Shown here: in pieces, positions 10,046 through 18,482 of the stretch
How positions within the stretch are numbered: position 1 is the stretch's first letter
Layout of the letters: the number at the start of each line of letters is the position of its first letter
Assembly (NCBI GenBank): GCA_944322345.1
Contig: CALUOO010000006.1
Location: 62,001 to 126,000, forward strand
DNA length: 64,000 nt
Direction: 5' to 3'
Source of the DNA: an uncultured Bacteroides sp.
GTDB lineage: Bacteria; Bacteroidota; Bacteroidia; Bacteroidales; Bacteroidaceae
Notes under the pieces: generated by a model
Told to the model about the DNA's origin: nothing
Database searches by the model: none
Seen by the model: only the letters and a program-made list of their open reading frames with translations
Position numbers and translations under genes: made by a program

Positions 10046-10083
10046 AAAAAGAAAGCCCCCTACGTTGCTTGCAGGAGGCTTTC
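10046..10083 (-). terminator. Intrinsic terminator after the major tail protein gene
   Basis: On the minus strand a near-perfect 10-bp stem (GAAAGCCTCC with its partner at 10051-10060) is followed by TTTTT. It lies between the tail tube gene and the chaperone gene of the same operon, so it probably lowers expression of the genes downstream. Confidence 0.8.
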
Positions 10084-10105
10084 CTGTTACATAAAAGCAT
10101 CAGGA

Positions 10106-10615
10106 TTACGCTTTAGTCGGATCGGTCATAGCCTCATCAATTTGCAACTCGGCTTGATACTGGATCGTGAGCGGCACAAGGCAGATACCCGTTGAAGAGT
10201 AGGTAATCTCGAACTTCGGAATGATCCTCACATTCGGGCAACCGATAAACAAGCCCTCTTCCGGCTGCTGCCAAATGGCAAATTCCTTATAAGGCAGTTT
10301 CTTAGGTCTTACCCACTTACGGTTAGGAGTTTCCCCCTCTACAGTTCCGCCAAAATAGCGTGAAAGCAAATCCAGATCTGGATCCATCAGCGAAAGTGCC
10401 AATGTGGTTTCAGTTTCGCCTACCTGTGTAATCTTCTTGCTTGAAGTTTCTGACTTATGTACCGTTGTTTCAGGGTCAGAATCGGTAAGCTGGCAAGTGT
10501 CTTGATACACATCGCCAAGATCTTTCCAATCAGCGCCTTTTGCTGGCATAGTACCGTCAGCTTCCGCATCGGCAACATAGATCTTCTTCAATCCCATTGT
10601 TGATAATACTGGCAT
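10106..10615 (-). CDS. Major tail tube protein
   Basis: 169 residues (MPVLSTMGLKKIYVADAEAD). Beta-rich, with a central acidic stretch (SLMDPDLDLLSRYFGG) and an ending like other tube proteins (FEITYSSTGICLVPLTIQYQ). The order tail terminator, tube protein, chaperone, tape measure is standard in siphoviruses. The terminator just after it fits a need for many copies of the tube subunit. Confidence 0.85.
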   Translation of the reverse strand: MPVLSTMGLKKIYVADAEADGTMPAKGADWKDLGDVYQDTCQLTDSDPETTVHKSETSSKKITQVGETETTLALSLMDPDLDLLSRYFGGTVEGETPNRKWVRPKKLPYKEFAIWQQPEEGLFIGCPNVRIIPKFEITYSSTGICLVPLTIQYQAELQIDEAMTDPTKA

Positions 10616-10626
10616 AGTCGTAAAAT

Positions 10627-11052
10627 TTATTGGTTCATTTTCTTTTCTCTAACTGTTATCTCCAAAGCGATAGAAACAAAGTGTTCGTTATGGTCTGGCT
10701 CTTTGATAGGAGGATTGATCAAACCGATATTCCAGTTATAACCGCTTCCTATCTCGTAGTGGTTCTGCAAGACTGCAATAACCTTTTTCCTTATGTCTAT
10801 CAGCCTCTGGTAGTCTATTCTGTACACGGGTGAATTTGTACGCTTCTTCACCTTATCCGGCACATGAATGTTTACGTTGATTTGCCCGTAACGCACGGAT
10901 TCCTCACCGTCTATTGCATGAGGGACTATAATCACATCTTCTTTGCTGTAGTCGTTACGTTCATAGTCAATGCTCCCTGTAATCATGGTTTTTACTTCAC
11001 TTCCCACAAGCATTTGATACACCCGTACCGCTATCTCTTCCGTTGTAATCAT
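10627..11052 (-). CDS. Tail terminator/completion protein
   Basis: 141 residues (MITTEEIAVRVYQMLVGSEV), immediately before the tube gene and overlapping the preceding gene by 4 bp (ATGA). It has the alternating strand and helix pattern of small tail-terminator proteins that cap the tube and join it to the head. The assignment rests mainly on gene order. Confidence 0.68.
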   Translation of the reverse strand: MITTEEIAVRVYQMLVGSEVKTMITGSIDYERNDYSKEDVIIVPHAIDGEESVRYGQINVNIHVPDKVKKRTNSPVYRIDYQRLIDIRKKVIAVLQNHYEIGSGYNWNIGLINPPIKEPDHNEHFVSIALEITVREKKMNQ

Positions 11053-11525
11053 AACACACCTCCGAACAATTCATTTGCCTTTGATTTGGCTTTTGCCATA
11101 AGTTGATTCATTGCGGCTGGAAAATCCTTTTTGGCTTTCAGTTCTGCCGGAAGAATGACATTGTAACCCTTAGCCTCAACGTAAGCTGCGTAATTCATCC
11201 CGGCTACTATAATGAGAGAGAAAGCGTCCGGCAAGCTGTTAGCCATTTGCATAGCCACTTTAAGGCTTGCTTTAGCTCCCTCATTGTTAGGCTGGTTTTC
11301 CCCACTAAAGTATTCCAGTTTCTTATTACGCACTATCGCATAGGATATAGAGTTTGTGAGGTTGCCCGTCCTGTCTGTATAGCTGTGTTTCTCCTTAGCG
11401 TACTTCACAAGGCTTTCGCCAAGAAACTTCAATAGGTATAGTGTGGCGTTTTCAAGTCTTACTTGAAACGCTGCCACCGCCTTTGAAATGACACTGCTAT
11501 GATTGTTAGTCGGAGCTATCCCCAT
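11049..11525 (-). CDS. HK97 gp10-like neck/tail component
   Basis: 158 residues. The stretch SLVKYAKEKHSYTDRTGNLTNS followed later by MNYAAYVEAKGYNV matches the pattern of HK97 gp10-type proteins (an N-terminal helix, a T-G-N/L segment, then a Y-A-x-x-V-E segment). Such proteins act at the head-tail joint. Overlaps both neighbours by a few bases. Confidence 0.72.
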   Translation of the reverse strand: MGIAPTNNHSSVISKAVAAFQVRLENATLYLLKFLGESLVKYAKEKHSYTDRTGNLTNSISYAIVRNKKLEYFSGENQPNNEGAKASLKVAMQMANSLPDAFSLIIVAGMNYAAYVEAKGYNVILPAELKAKKDFPAAMNQLMAKAKSKANELFGGVL

Positions 11526-11845
11526 ATCTCAATGTATCTTCTGTTAAGATTATCCACGCCTTGAATCTCGAAAACTGCCACCTTGCCATCCTCACTTGTG
11601 ATCTGTACTGGCGTTGCAATATCCAGATTTCCTTTGAAGCACTTTGGTATAAGTACATCGTAAGTGTACTGGTGCATTTGCCCGTCTGTACCGATCTTTT
11701 GTTTGGATGGCACGAATGTTTCTATCTGGCACTCGCAACCGTCCATCCAGTCGCCCGTTTGAGGCTCTGAAACAATAAACCCGGTATTCGGATCTATTTG
11801 CTCATCCTGAATTTCCTTGTATTTGAAAGTACCGTTATATCTCAT
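11516..11845 (-). CDS. Head-tail stopper/adaptor protein
   Basis: 109 residues from the ATG at 11845 (MRYNGTFKYKEIQDEQ), which follows the stop of the gene before it by 2 bp; the longer frame would use a non-ATG start inside that gene. Size and position between the connector-like protein and the gp10-like protein fit a head-closure (stopper) protein. The ending FEIQGVDNLNRRYIEIWG resembles small beta-barrel stoppers. Confidence 0.62.
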   Translation of the reverse strand: MRYNGTFKYKEIQDEQIDPNTGFIVSEPQTGDWMDGCECQIETFVPSKQKIGTDGQMHQYTYDVLIPKCFKGNLDIATPVQITSEDGKVAVFEIQGVDNLNRRYIEIWG

Positions 11846-11847
11846 GG

Positions 11848-12183
11848 CTACCACATATTAGATCCGTCCGTGATAGACGGGACTTCGACAAACTCCGAGG
11901 CATCCAGACCGTTTTCACTGCAAATAGCCTTGATACGCTTCTTTAGCTCATCCACGCTGTACCCTTGTGAGGATTTGCCCATGCTGTCACTTGTGAGGAC
12001 AACCATTTTCTTTAGCACCTTGATAGCGGCAATGGCAATAGGTTTCCTATCCGTTTCCGCATTGTATTCGGCATCAGAATTGCCCACATTCGCATCAGCA
12101 AGAGCCTTTTTCAACGCAAGAGGGCTTGGCGTATATGGTTCAAGTTCACCGATCAGAGCATCGTATTTTGTCAAATTACCCAT
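11848..12183 (-). CDS. Head-tail connector-like protein
   Basis: 111 residues, helical (MGNLTKYDALIGELEPYTPS, LKKALADANVGNSDAEYNAE). Located two genes after the capsid gene, where gp6/gp15-like connectors that bind under the portal are encoded. Family membership is inferred from size, helicity and order. Confidence 0.62.
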   Translation of the reverse strand: MGNLTKYDALIGELEPYTPSPLALKKALADANVGNSDAEYNAETDRKPIAIAAIKVLKKMVVLTSDSMGKSSQGYSVDELKKRIKAICSENGLDASEFVEVPSITDGSNMW

Positions 12184-12184
12184 C

Positions 12185-12541
12185 TTAGACCTCCTTGTTA
12201 AGTATTTCAGAGAGTGAAGTGGCTTGCTCTTCCGTCAGTTCCTCCAGCTTCTTAGAAACACCTTTTACCCCGGCATTCTTTGAGGCTGGATTACCGACTT
12301 CTTCAAGTGCTGCTTTCACCTCATCAAGTCCGTATTCTTTCTGTTGGAATGAGATTGTTTCGGGCTTCTTATCATCAGCCTTTTCATCATCCCCATCACC
12401 AACAGAAGTAATCTCACACATACCACGCTTCACAAGGTCGTTTACCCTGCTTAGGTCGTTTGTGGTAAGAAGATCGCCAGACTTGTAAATAGTCTGGTGA
12501 TCATTCTTATCTCTGAAAGGCTTTAATACTACCAGTTTCAT
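12185..12541 (-). CDS. Hypothetical head protein
   Basis: 118 residues. The first 45 form a compact domain (MKLVVLKPFRDKNDHQTIYK, LSRVNDLVKRGMCEI), followed by an acidic linker (DGDDEKADDKKPE) and a C-terminal helical segment ending LEELTEEQATSLSEILNKEV. The N-terminal part resembles short beta domains often found next to capsid genes. It sits 3 bp after the capsid gene, so it is co-translated with it. Confidence 0.65.
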   Translation of the reverse strand: MKLVVLKPFRDKNDHQTIYKSGDLLTTNDLSRVNDLVKRGMCEITSVGDGDDEKADDKKPETISFQQKEYGLDEVKAALEEVGNPASKNAGVKGVSKKLEELTEEQATSLSEILNKEV

Positions 12542-12544
12542 AGT

Positions 12545-13780
12545 TTAGCCCTCCATAAGAGCATCAATGCCCTCAAACTCCTGCTTGGTGCAATACATAC
12601 GCTCGTTTCCGTTGGCATCTGCCGGGATCGTCTTTTCGGAAATGCCTCTTACCTGCATACAGATAATGGCATTAATATCCGTAATGATAGGCAGCAAGCG
12701 TCCAGATCCTTGCGTAACTTCACCTGCTACCTGACCAGTGGATTCACCAGTACGCCACTTGGCGATACGGATTCCGTTACCAGCGTTCATGTAGTCCACA
12801 TCGTCCTCTTCCATGAGTTCGCTGTCCTCAATAGACGGCTGGATTTCACCGATAACTCCGGCTGGCTTGATACAGATAAAGTTGTGATTCCACGGCTCAA
12901 CAGATCCACGCTTACCGTCCTTATCTTGTCCCATCTTACGGGTAATAACCGTAACATTCGGGATTTCGTTTTCACCCAAAAGGGTTTCCAGTTCGGTTTT
13001 GGTGACGGTTTGAGCCTGTTTGTCGTTACCGTGTACCAGCAAGCGTGTGGTTTGATCCATACGCAACCAGTAGTACAGATCTTGCGACATCAGGATTTCG
13101 CCCGGCTCAATACCTCTCTGGCGAAGCTCCGCACACAGAGCGGCAAGCATCAGCACGGGTTTAACCTTTCCTGCCTTGGTGTTTGCCGTAGTCCAGTTGA
13201 AAGCCGAAATGAGCTTGTTAGCCTCATCCATGCGGTAATCAATCTCGAACTCACGACCGCCCGGATTGTTGATAGCTGGTTTGAACTGTGCGACACCCCA
13301 GTTGGAGAATGCCATAAGCGCAATGAAGTCCATGACATCTTTGCAGCCCAGATAGGCATCCTGCAAATCGGCTTTGAGTGTCTTTTCAATCTCCCTAACC
13401 TTTTGAGCATCCGAAATACGGGGATTCTCGTACACTTCCATCAGCTTGCGATAGGTACGGGCGGACATAAAGAACTTGTGTCCCACACGGGGGATCTCCT
13501 TAGTCCAAATATCGAAGCCGTCAGAGCGTCTTTGAGGGGTAGGTGATTCATCAGCCAACAGCGTAGCCATGAAACGAAGCCGATACTTACCCATGATACC
13601 CTCCGCTGTCAGCGACATTTGAGGGGTATTGTAGGTAAACCAGTTATCGGAATACATCTTCTGGAACAAGGCTACTTCTCTTTCAGAAGCCTTGTCGAAA
13701 GCCTTGCGCCACGTTGCCAGAAAGTCAATAGGTCTGCCATCCTTGTACAGCCCTTTGAGTTTTGAATAAATTGATTTCAT
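12545..13780 (-). CDS. Major capsid protein
   Basis: 411 residues (MKSIYSKLKGLYKDGRPIDF). Contains the mixed helix/strand pattern of a capsid protein (GEILMSQDLYYWLRMDQTTR; NFICIKPAGVIGEIQPSI) and lies directly after the scaffold and decoration genes. I assign it by length, order and composition; it is probably HK97-fold, as in tailed phages generally. Confidence 0.82.
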   Translation of the reverse strand: MKSIYSKLKGLYKDGRPIDFLATWRKAFDKASEREVALFQKMYSDNWFTYNTPQMSLTAEGIMGKYRLRFMATLLADESPTPQRRSDGFDIWTKEIPRVGHKFFMSARTYRKLMEVYENPRISDAQKVREIEKTLKADLQDAYLGCKDVMDFIALMAFSNWGVAQFKPAINNPGGREFEIDYRMDEANKLISAFNWTTANTKAGKVKPVLMLAALCAELRQRGIEPGEILMSQDLYYWLRMDQTTRLLVHGNDKQAQTVTKTELETLLGENEIPNVTVITRKMGQDKDGKRGSVEPWNHNFICIKPAGVIGEIQPSIEDSELMEEDDVDYMNAGNGIRIAKWRTGESTGQVAGEVTQGSGRLLPIITDINAIICMQVRGISEKTIPADANGNERMYCTKQEFEGIDALMEG

Positions 13781-13797
13781 ACGTTAGCCTCCTTTCT

Positions 13798-14436
13798 TTA
13801 GAATGATTGAGTGAGTTTAACGTGTGGATTTTCTTTCAGGAACTTGCCTGTAGCATCTTTCTGGCTTGCCGGGATAGGCGGAACACGCCTTTCATACATT
13901 GCGTATTGCATCGTGTCAGCCGATACGTCAATACCAGTTTCAAACTCTTTCACATCCACATCGTAGATAGTTACAGCGTTTGCCTCACCGATTTCAGCGG
14001 CATTGGAAGATTTCTCTACCACCTCCACCAGCACATCATCCTTTGCAAGCCCGGAGATCTCACCAGAGAGCGTGATAACATAGTTCTCGTTCTTTTCTTC
14101 AATCTTGGTAATGGAAACAGCAGAGGCAAAAGTGCCAGAGATAGCACCAGCCTTAGCTACCTTATCACCAACAGCGAAGATCGGAGCGTAGAACTCATCC
14201 ACCAAAAGGCGGACAATCTTCTTATCATCGCTATCTACCTCAACCACCTTAGCGGTTTTCAACACGCTAACAAGCCGGGTTTGCTCATCATAGATCGCAA
14301 GTGTTCCAGCCGGAATCATATCGCCAACATTGAAACGCTGTTTGGCAACATCCAGATTGAAACCGCCTTGCACAATAGAGGGACTACCCGTAAATATCGG
14401 GCGTTCCCCTGTAAATGAGTGGGTTTTCCTTTTCAT
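13798..14436 (-). CDS. Putative head decoration/head fibre protein
   Basis: 212 residues, beta-rich (MKRKTHSFTGERPIFTGSPS; VGDMIPAGTLAIYDEQTRLV; FAVGDKVAKAGAISGT). It lies between scaffold and capsid genes, the usual place of capsid decoration proteins such as lambda gpD. The repeated V-G-D beta turns fit a small barrel that binds the capsid surface. No enzyme motif seen. Confidence 0.62.
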   Translation of the reverse strand: MKRKTHSFTGERPIFTGSPSIVQGGFNLDVAKQRFNVGDMIPAGTLAIYDEQTRLVSVLKTAKVVEVDSDDKKIVRLLVDEFYAPIFAVGDKVAKAGAISGTFASAVSITKIEEKNENYVITLSGEISGLAKDDVLVEVVEKSSNAAEIGEANAVTIYDVDVKEFETGIDVSADTMQYAMYERRVPPIPASQKDATGKFLKENPHVKLTQSF

Positions 14437-14444
14437 TGCGATAA

Positions 14445-15062
14445 TTATTTAACTGTGATTGATTCCAGCAAGCTATCCGCAGCCTCATCTATCTGTTTTT
14501 CGCTTGCCGCCTTTGTACCCTCTGAATCATCAGTAACCAGACCTGCCGTAATGAAGTCTTGTTTGAGAGTTGTTACAGCCTCTTCCACATCCTCATCATC
14601 AGAAATGGATTTGGCGAAACGGTCACGGAACTTAGCCGGAATGTTGTGCTTTGCCATAGCAGCGTTGATTTCTGCCATGCGTTTTGCCTTGCTTTCGCCA
14701 GCTTTCATTTTAGCCAACTCATCTTCCAAAGCCTTAATCCGCTTCTCATTCGGATCATCCTTTTTATCATCAGCATCATCAGTTCCGCCTTTGTTCCCTT
14801 TTTTGTCGGGATCATCATCTTCACCGCCTTTGCCGCCTTTGTTCGGATCATCCTTTTTCTTGTTAGCCCATCTGGTAGCTTCACCTTGACTTTCCTTAGC
14901 AACGTCCGCTATCAGGTTTGCCGTTGTTTCAATCGCCGCATCATCGGTCGAATCATCCTCAATGCTGCCACCCATTTTTTCGGTTATCGCTTTAAGGTAC
15001 TTCTCCGATAGACCAGTGTCCTTACACAAGCCTTTTACTTTTTCAAAGAGTTTCTTATTCAT
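14445..15062 (-). CDS. Scaffolding protein
   Basis: 205 residues, very charged. A Lys/Asp/Gly-rich linker fills residues about 65-105 (KKKDDPNKGGKGGEDDDPDK), followed by coiled coil (KRIKALEDELAKMKAG) and a C-terminal helix. This layout and its place just upstream of decoration and capsid genes are typical of scaffolds. It is the first gene of the minus-strand capsid-tail operon, with its own promoter and a repressor-type operator in the 15063-15322 gap. Confidence 0.75.
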   Translation of the reverse strand: MNKKLFEKVKGLCKDTGLSEKYLKAITEKMGGSIEDDSTDDAAIETTANLIADVAKESQGEATRWANKKKDDPNKGGKGGEDDDPDKKGNKGGTDDADDKKDDPNEKRIKALEDELAKMKAGESKAKRMAEINAAMAKHNIPAKFRDRFAKSISDDEDVEEAVTTLKQDFITAGLVTDDSEGTKAASEKQIDEAADSLLESITVK

Positions 15063-15108
15063 ACTTGAATTGCATTTATAGTCCGTTAATATGTGACTTC
15101 TACGACTG

Positions 15109-15116
15109 CAAATATA
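15109..15116 (-). promoter_or_regulatory. -7 box of the capsid-tail operon promoter
   Basis: Minus-strand TATATTTG matches the Bacteroides -7 consensus TAnnTTTG and lies about 50 bp ahead of the scaffold start. The palindrome at 15136-15152 lies just upstream, over the expected -33 region. Confidence 0.65.
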
Positions 15117-15135
15117 GAAAATAATTCCGTAGAAA

Positions 15136-15152
15136 TGTGTTCATAGAACACA
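15136..15152. promoter_or_regulatory. Repressor-type operator 1 (TGTGTTCATAGAACACA)
   Basis: Perfect 7-bp inverted repeat TGTGTTC/GAACACA around a 3-bp centre, overlapping the -33 region of the capsid-tail promoter. One of seven similar 17-bp palindromes in the prophage. Confidence 0.75.
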
Positions 15153-15234
15153 GAAAATTTACTTGGTTAATGTATTTATTTTCTGTGTGTTAGAAAATAA
15201 GTTAGAATTTTACAGAAAAAATCTCCGCAAATTA

Positions 15235-15266
15235 TTTGGTATATTACAAATAACACACTATATTTG
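15235..15266 (+). promoter_or_regulatory. Promoter of the plus-strand accessory island
   Basis: TTTG at 15235-15238 and TATATTTG at 15259-15266, spaced 20 bp, match both boxes of the Bacteroides sigma-ABfr promoter. The operator at 15270-15286 covers the expected start of transcription, 37 bp before the first island gene. Confidence 0.8.
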
Positions 15267-15269
15267 CAC

Positions 15270-15286
15270 TGTGTTTAAGGAACACA
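15270..15286. promoter_or_regulatory. Repressor-type operator 2 (TGTGTTTAAGGAACACA)
   Basis: 17-bp palindrome of the same family directly after the -7 box of the island promoter, so a bound repressor would block initiation. Confidence 0.75.
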
Positions 15287-15322
15287 CATAACAAGAATAG
15301 CAACATTAAAAAGATTTCGGAT

Positions 15323-15688
15323 ATGACTAAAAAAGAATTTGAAGAGAGAACGGGATTAAAGGTACAAGATGATAGCTACTCTAAGATAGAAGAAAGCTAT
15401 ATGAAAACAGACCTTGACAAAGATCAGTTCTGTAAGTTGTGGGTGGAAAACCCGGATGCACTAAGAGAGATTGAGGTGAAAACGGTGCTGGTTCGTGAAC
15501 TGTACGAAGAGCGCAAGAGCCTTGCAAACTTCCTGATTGATCAGGCTGAAAAATGGAGTGCATCAGACTTGCGAGAAAAAGCAATCGCCATGATAGGAGA
15601 AAAGGAATATCTAAGGCGCAAGATTGCCAGAGGATATAACCTTTGGGATGCCGATAAAGAGTTATTGGATAACATTCTAAGGAAATAA
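15323..15688 (+). CDS. Hypothetical phage protein, first gene of the island
   Basis: 121 residues, charged and mainly helical (MTKKEFEERTGLKVQDDSYS; LREKAIAMIGEKEYLRRKIA). Conserved family not recognised with certainty; small proteins opening this way are common in Bacteroides phages. It leads a plus-strand operon of short genes placed inside the minus-strand head genes. Confidence 0.75.
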   Translation: MTKKEFEERTGLKVQDDSYSKIEESYMKTDLDKDQFCKLWVENPDALREIEVKTVLVRELYEERKSLANFLIDQAEKWSASDLREKAIAMIGEKEYLRRKIARGYNLWDADKELLDNILRK

Positions 15689-15692
15689 GATT

Positions 15693-15920
15693 ATGAGCGC
15701 AAAGATAGTTTATGTGGTTTACGGATCACGTTCAGAGATTAGCCAACTTATCGCCTTTCTGGTATCTGGCGAAATGTGCTTTCACTATAGCGGAGAATAC
15801 TTGTATTTCAGCTATGATCCAACGGAGCTTATCAAAGAGGAAGGAATGGATCTAAAAGTAGATATTGAGCATTGGAGTATGCTTTGCTTTAACTTCAAAG
15901 ACGCACCTAATAATGAATAA
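15693..15920 (+). CDS. Small hypothetical protein
   Basis: 75 residues (MSAKIVYVVYGSRSEISQLI), starting 4 bp after the preceding stop, so part of the same transcript. An alternating strand-helix pattern with no cysteines clustered and no membrane segment. Function unknown. Confidence 0.65.
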   Translation: MSAKIVYVVYGSRSEISQLIAFLVSGEMCFHYSGEYLYFSYDPTELIKEEGMDLKVDIEHWSMLCFNFKDAPNNE

Positions 15921-15937
15921 CTTAAAAACAAAAAGAC

Positions 15938-16312
15938 ATGGAAGCAACGATTAAACAAGTACAGGAAATAGTATCAGTTCTTACAGAGGAACAACAGCAG
16001 CTATTGAAAGACACTATCAACTATGGTGCATGGGGTGATGCAGATATGGAATTTCTGGATGAGAACGGGAATATAGAAACAGTCGGAATGTATGGCTATT
16101 GTACCAATGATGCAAAAGAAGCCGGGCATTTTTCGGGTAGAAAGGTTGCCGCAATGTTCCGATCAATCTACAAAAAGCTATGCCCGGCAAACCGAAACCA
16201 GACAGGCAGATATATTTCCCACTGTAACGACTGGTGGGGTGATGGTTCAGGCGATATGCTGTTTATCAGACATAGTTACTATAGAGCCTTTGAAGAGTGG
16301 GCAAGACAATAA
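15938..16312 (+). CDS. Hypothetical protein
   Basis: 124 residues (MEATIKQVQEIVSVLTEEQQ). The N-terminal helix is followed by a region rich in aromatic and acidic residues (YGAWGDADMEFLDENG; CNDWWGDGSGDMLFIR). It resembles no family I can name. Its start is 17 bp after the previous gene. Confidence 0.7.
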   Translation: MEATIKQVQEIVSVLTEEQQQLLKDTINYGAWGDADMEFLDENGNIETVGMYGYCTNDAKEAGHFSGRKVAAMFRSIYKKLCPANRNQTGRYISHCNDWWGDGSGDMLFIRHSYYRAFEEWARQ

Positions 16313-16361
16313 CAAAACGGGTGGGGAAACCCACCCTTAACCAACAAATGCAACATCGAAT

Positions 16362-16598
16362 ATGAATAATCCAATTTACATCAGAGTGCTACAGCACGAT
16401 AAGAACGACCAGATACGCATAGGTGAAGCCTTTCCAGCTACAGACTTGGAACAGGTGGAAAAGAACGTAATAGCCCAATATGAAGCAAAAACCGCTTGGT
16501 GTGGCGGCTTCAAAGTGGCGTGTGAACGGTACTACAAGCGCATTGCAATAGTCAATGCCGTTAATCTTGGAATAATGCGATTGATTTATAACGAATAA
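16362..16598 (+). CDS. Small hypothetical protein
   Basis: 78 residues (MNNPIYIRVLQHDKNDQIRI). Contains QVEKNVIAQYEAKTAWCGGF and ends MRLIYNE. Located in the island operon; no motif recognised. Confidence 0.6.
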   Translation: MNNPIYIRVLQHDKNDQIRIGEAFPATDLEQVEKNVIAQYEAKTAWCGGFKVACERYYKRIAIVNAVNLGIMRLIYNE

Positions 16599-16606
16599 CT
16601 ACGGAT

Positions 16607-16810
16607 ATGGGAATACTGAAAGATGCAATACTGAATGCCCTAAAAGAGCAGGGTGTAAAAGCTGAATGGGTAGGAAAAAAGCCCAGAGTGTTGAAAACGG
16701 CTGCACAAAGCAAGTATGATGATTTGCGCAAGGTGGAGCGGAACTATACCAGAGGTGTACACAACGCAAGAAAGGAGGCAAACCATGAGAGGAATAACGA
16801 AAGCCGCTAA
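16607..16810 (+). CDS. Small basic hypothetical protein
   Basis: 67 residues, strongly basic and helical (GILKDAILNALKEQGVKAEW; RKVERNYTRGVHNARKEANH). The high positive charge suggests nucleic-acid contact. It overlaps the start of the next gene by 26 bp. Confidence 0.58.
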   Translation: MGILKDAILNALKEQGVKAEWVGKKPRVLKTAAQSKYDDLRKVERNYTRGVHNARKEANHERNNESR

Positions 16811-16970
16811 AATGGCAAATGGCAGAAGCCAGTCATGCGCAAAATGCCCTCTTAGAAATAACAAAGGAGTATGCTTGCCCGAATACCAACGGGCTTGCTC
16901 CGATGCTTTCATAGAGGGATTCAAGAAAGGTGTAAAATGGTTACAACAAAGACAAAAGGAGGAATTATGA
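16785..16970 (+). CDS. Small cysteine-rich protein
   Basis: 61 residues from the ATG at 16785, which has a strong AAAGGAGG ribosome site just upstream and so beats the longer frame. The sequence SCAKCPLRNNKGVC followed by a later RAC gives four cysteines that could bind zinc or iron. Overlaps the following gene as TATGA. Confidence 0.6.
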   Translation: MRGITKAAKMANGRSQSCAKCPLRNNKGVCLPEYQRACSDAFIEGFKKGVKWLQQRQKEEL

Positions 16971-17251
16971 GATACGCACTAAGGAATCAAGATAAAATAT
17001 CCTCTGTGTATAGTGCCGCTTACTTGAACGATCATATCATTAAAAGCCTTGATTCATATTTTGGCAATACAAATGATGATCGCATAATAGAGGACATTTC
17101 ACAAGAGGGATTTGCAACCAAAACAGGAGAAGATTATCCAGTGTTAAGGATTAACGATATTTCAGATAATAATGCAATGTTGGAGTTTGTGGTACTAAGA
17201 CAAACATACGATGTGTTGAATTTAGCATTCTTAGGAAGAATGAAAGGATAA
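16967..17251 (+). CDS. Hypothetical protein
   Basis: 94 residues from ATG 16967 (MRYALRNQDKISSVYSAAYL), with AAAGGAGG upstream and an overlap with the stop of the previous gene. The middle is acidic (YFGNTNDDRIIEDISQEGFA). No family recognised; translationally coupled to the cysteine-rich protein. Confidence 0.65.
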   Translation: MRYALRNQDKISSVYSAAYLNDHIIKSLDSYFGNTNDDRIIEDISQEGFATKTGEDYPVLRINDISDNNAMLEFVVLRQTYDVLNLAFLGRMKG

Positions 17252-17255
17252 GATT

Positions 17256-17807
17256 ATGGACGAACAATACGAGAGCATTAAAAATAAGCTGAAAAAGCTA
17301 TTGGCACTTGCAGAACGAGGTGTGCAAGGTGAAGCCGATAATGCCAGAAAATTGCTTGAAAAGCTATGCAAGGAGTACGGTGTATCTATGGAGGAACTGT
17401 TAGATGAAAATCAGTTGAAAAGATATTACTTTGATATTGGTAGAAATGCGCTATATAAGGATCTATTCGTGCAATGTTATTGCAAGGTTTCACAAAAATA
17501 CTCATTGAGTTTTTATAAGGAATCAAGAAGCAAAATATCAGTAGAAATGACAGCTCTTCAATATGCAGAACTTGTGAGCCTATTTGAATGGCATAAAGCG
17601 AACTTCAATAAGGATTTGGAGGACATGAAAAAGAACATCTTACTCGCATACTGCCGAAAGCATCATCTTTACAGCGATATTAAGCCCGAAAATGACAGAG
17701 AGCTAACGGATGATGAACGCAAACGACTTATCAAAATCATGTTCATGCAAGAGAGTCTAAATGACAATCAATATCATAAACTTTTAGAGCAAGTAGGCAA
17801 GAAATGA
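17256..17807 (+). CDS. DUF2786-like protein
   Basis: 183 residues. The opening IKNKLKKLLALAERGVQGEA with DNARKLLEKLCKEYGVSMEE matches the DUF2786 N-terminal helical domain (IkkiLaLA....neaEA..A...a..L...yg). The rest resembles the helical tail found in phage members. The molecular role of the family is not known. Confidence 0.75.
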   Translation: MDEQYESIKNKLKKLLALAERGVQGEADNARKLLEKLCKEYGVSMEELLDENQLKRYYFDIGRNALYKDLFVQCYCKVSQKYSLSFYKESRSKISVEMTALQYAELVSLFEWHKANFNKDLEDMKKNILLAYCRKHHLYSDIKPENDRELTDDERKRLIKIMFMQESLNDNQYHKLLEQVGKK

Positions 17808-17965
17808 AAACACTGTTTATTGATGTGATGCTAAAAGGTAGGTTTGTTGCCACATTGCGATATAGGTATTGCCCGGCTTTTCCTCTGGATATAGAAGAGC
17901 TTTCCGAATTTGTGGTTAGCAAACTGCCTACTTTGAGAAACAAACCATTCAACATAGTATTTTGA
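17804..17965 (+). CDS. Small hypothetical protein
   Basis: 53 residues from ATG 17804, overlapping the preceding stop as ATGA and ending 1 bp before the next start. Sequence begins MKTLFIDVMLKGRFVATLRY and continues with PLDIEELSEFVVSKLPTL, a strand-strand-helix layout seen in many small Bacteroides phage proteins. Tight coupling on both sides supports it being real. Confidence 0.7.
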   Translation: MKTLFIDVMLKGRFVATLRYRYCPAFPLDIEELSEFVVSKLPTLRNKPFNIVF

Positions 17966-17966
17966 T

Positions 17967-18482
17967 ATGGCACAAGAAAGCATTGATGATTTTATCCAGA
18001 TGGCAAAGGATTACGCCAAAGCAGAAAAGGATCTGGATGTTCAGCGTTGGGTGTTTGTCAGCTTTGAGCGAATAGACGAACAAGGAAACTATGTACGATT
18101 ATTCAGCTACGATTTACCCCGTGAGATTTACGATCGCAAGCGGTGGGTAATGGAGTGGAGAAAGGCAAAACTTGTGTGCAAATACCCAAAAGGAAATGTT
18201 AGATACACATTGAGTTTCTACGATAAGCGTTTGGGACTTGACACACGCATTAATGAGGATCTTAAAAGACTTCTGGCGGCAAAGGCACAAGTAACAAGGG
18301 TAAGGCGAAAGATTGAGGAATATGTGTCTTATAACAAAGTACACAATATGTTTTTCGATGAGAGCACCGATGCGGATTTACTGCAAGCTCGTGAAAAACT
18401 TGCCATAAAGATTGCTAATGTACGGGTAGCAGAAGAAAGAATGAAGTTAAAAATCAAACAAATACAGGAGGAAACAAAATGA
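17967..18482 (+). CDS. Hypothetical protein with C-terminal coiled coil
   Basis: 171 residues (MAQESIDDFIQMAKDYAKAE). N-terminal half is mixed; from about residue 85 it is a long charged helix (EDLKRLLAAKAQVTRVRRKI; EERMKLKIKQIQEETK). Ends in a 4-bp ATGA overlap with the next gene. Function not recognised. Confidence 0.7.
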   Translation: MAQESIDDFIQMAKDYAKAEKDLDVQRWVFVSFERIDEQGNYVRLFSYDLPREIYDRKRWVMEWRKAKLVCKYPKGNVRYTLSFYDKRLGLDTRINEDLKRLLAAKAQVTRVRRKIEEYVSYNKVHNMFFDESTDADLLQAREKLAIKIANVRVAEERMKLKIKQIQEETK

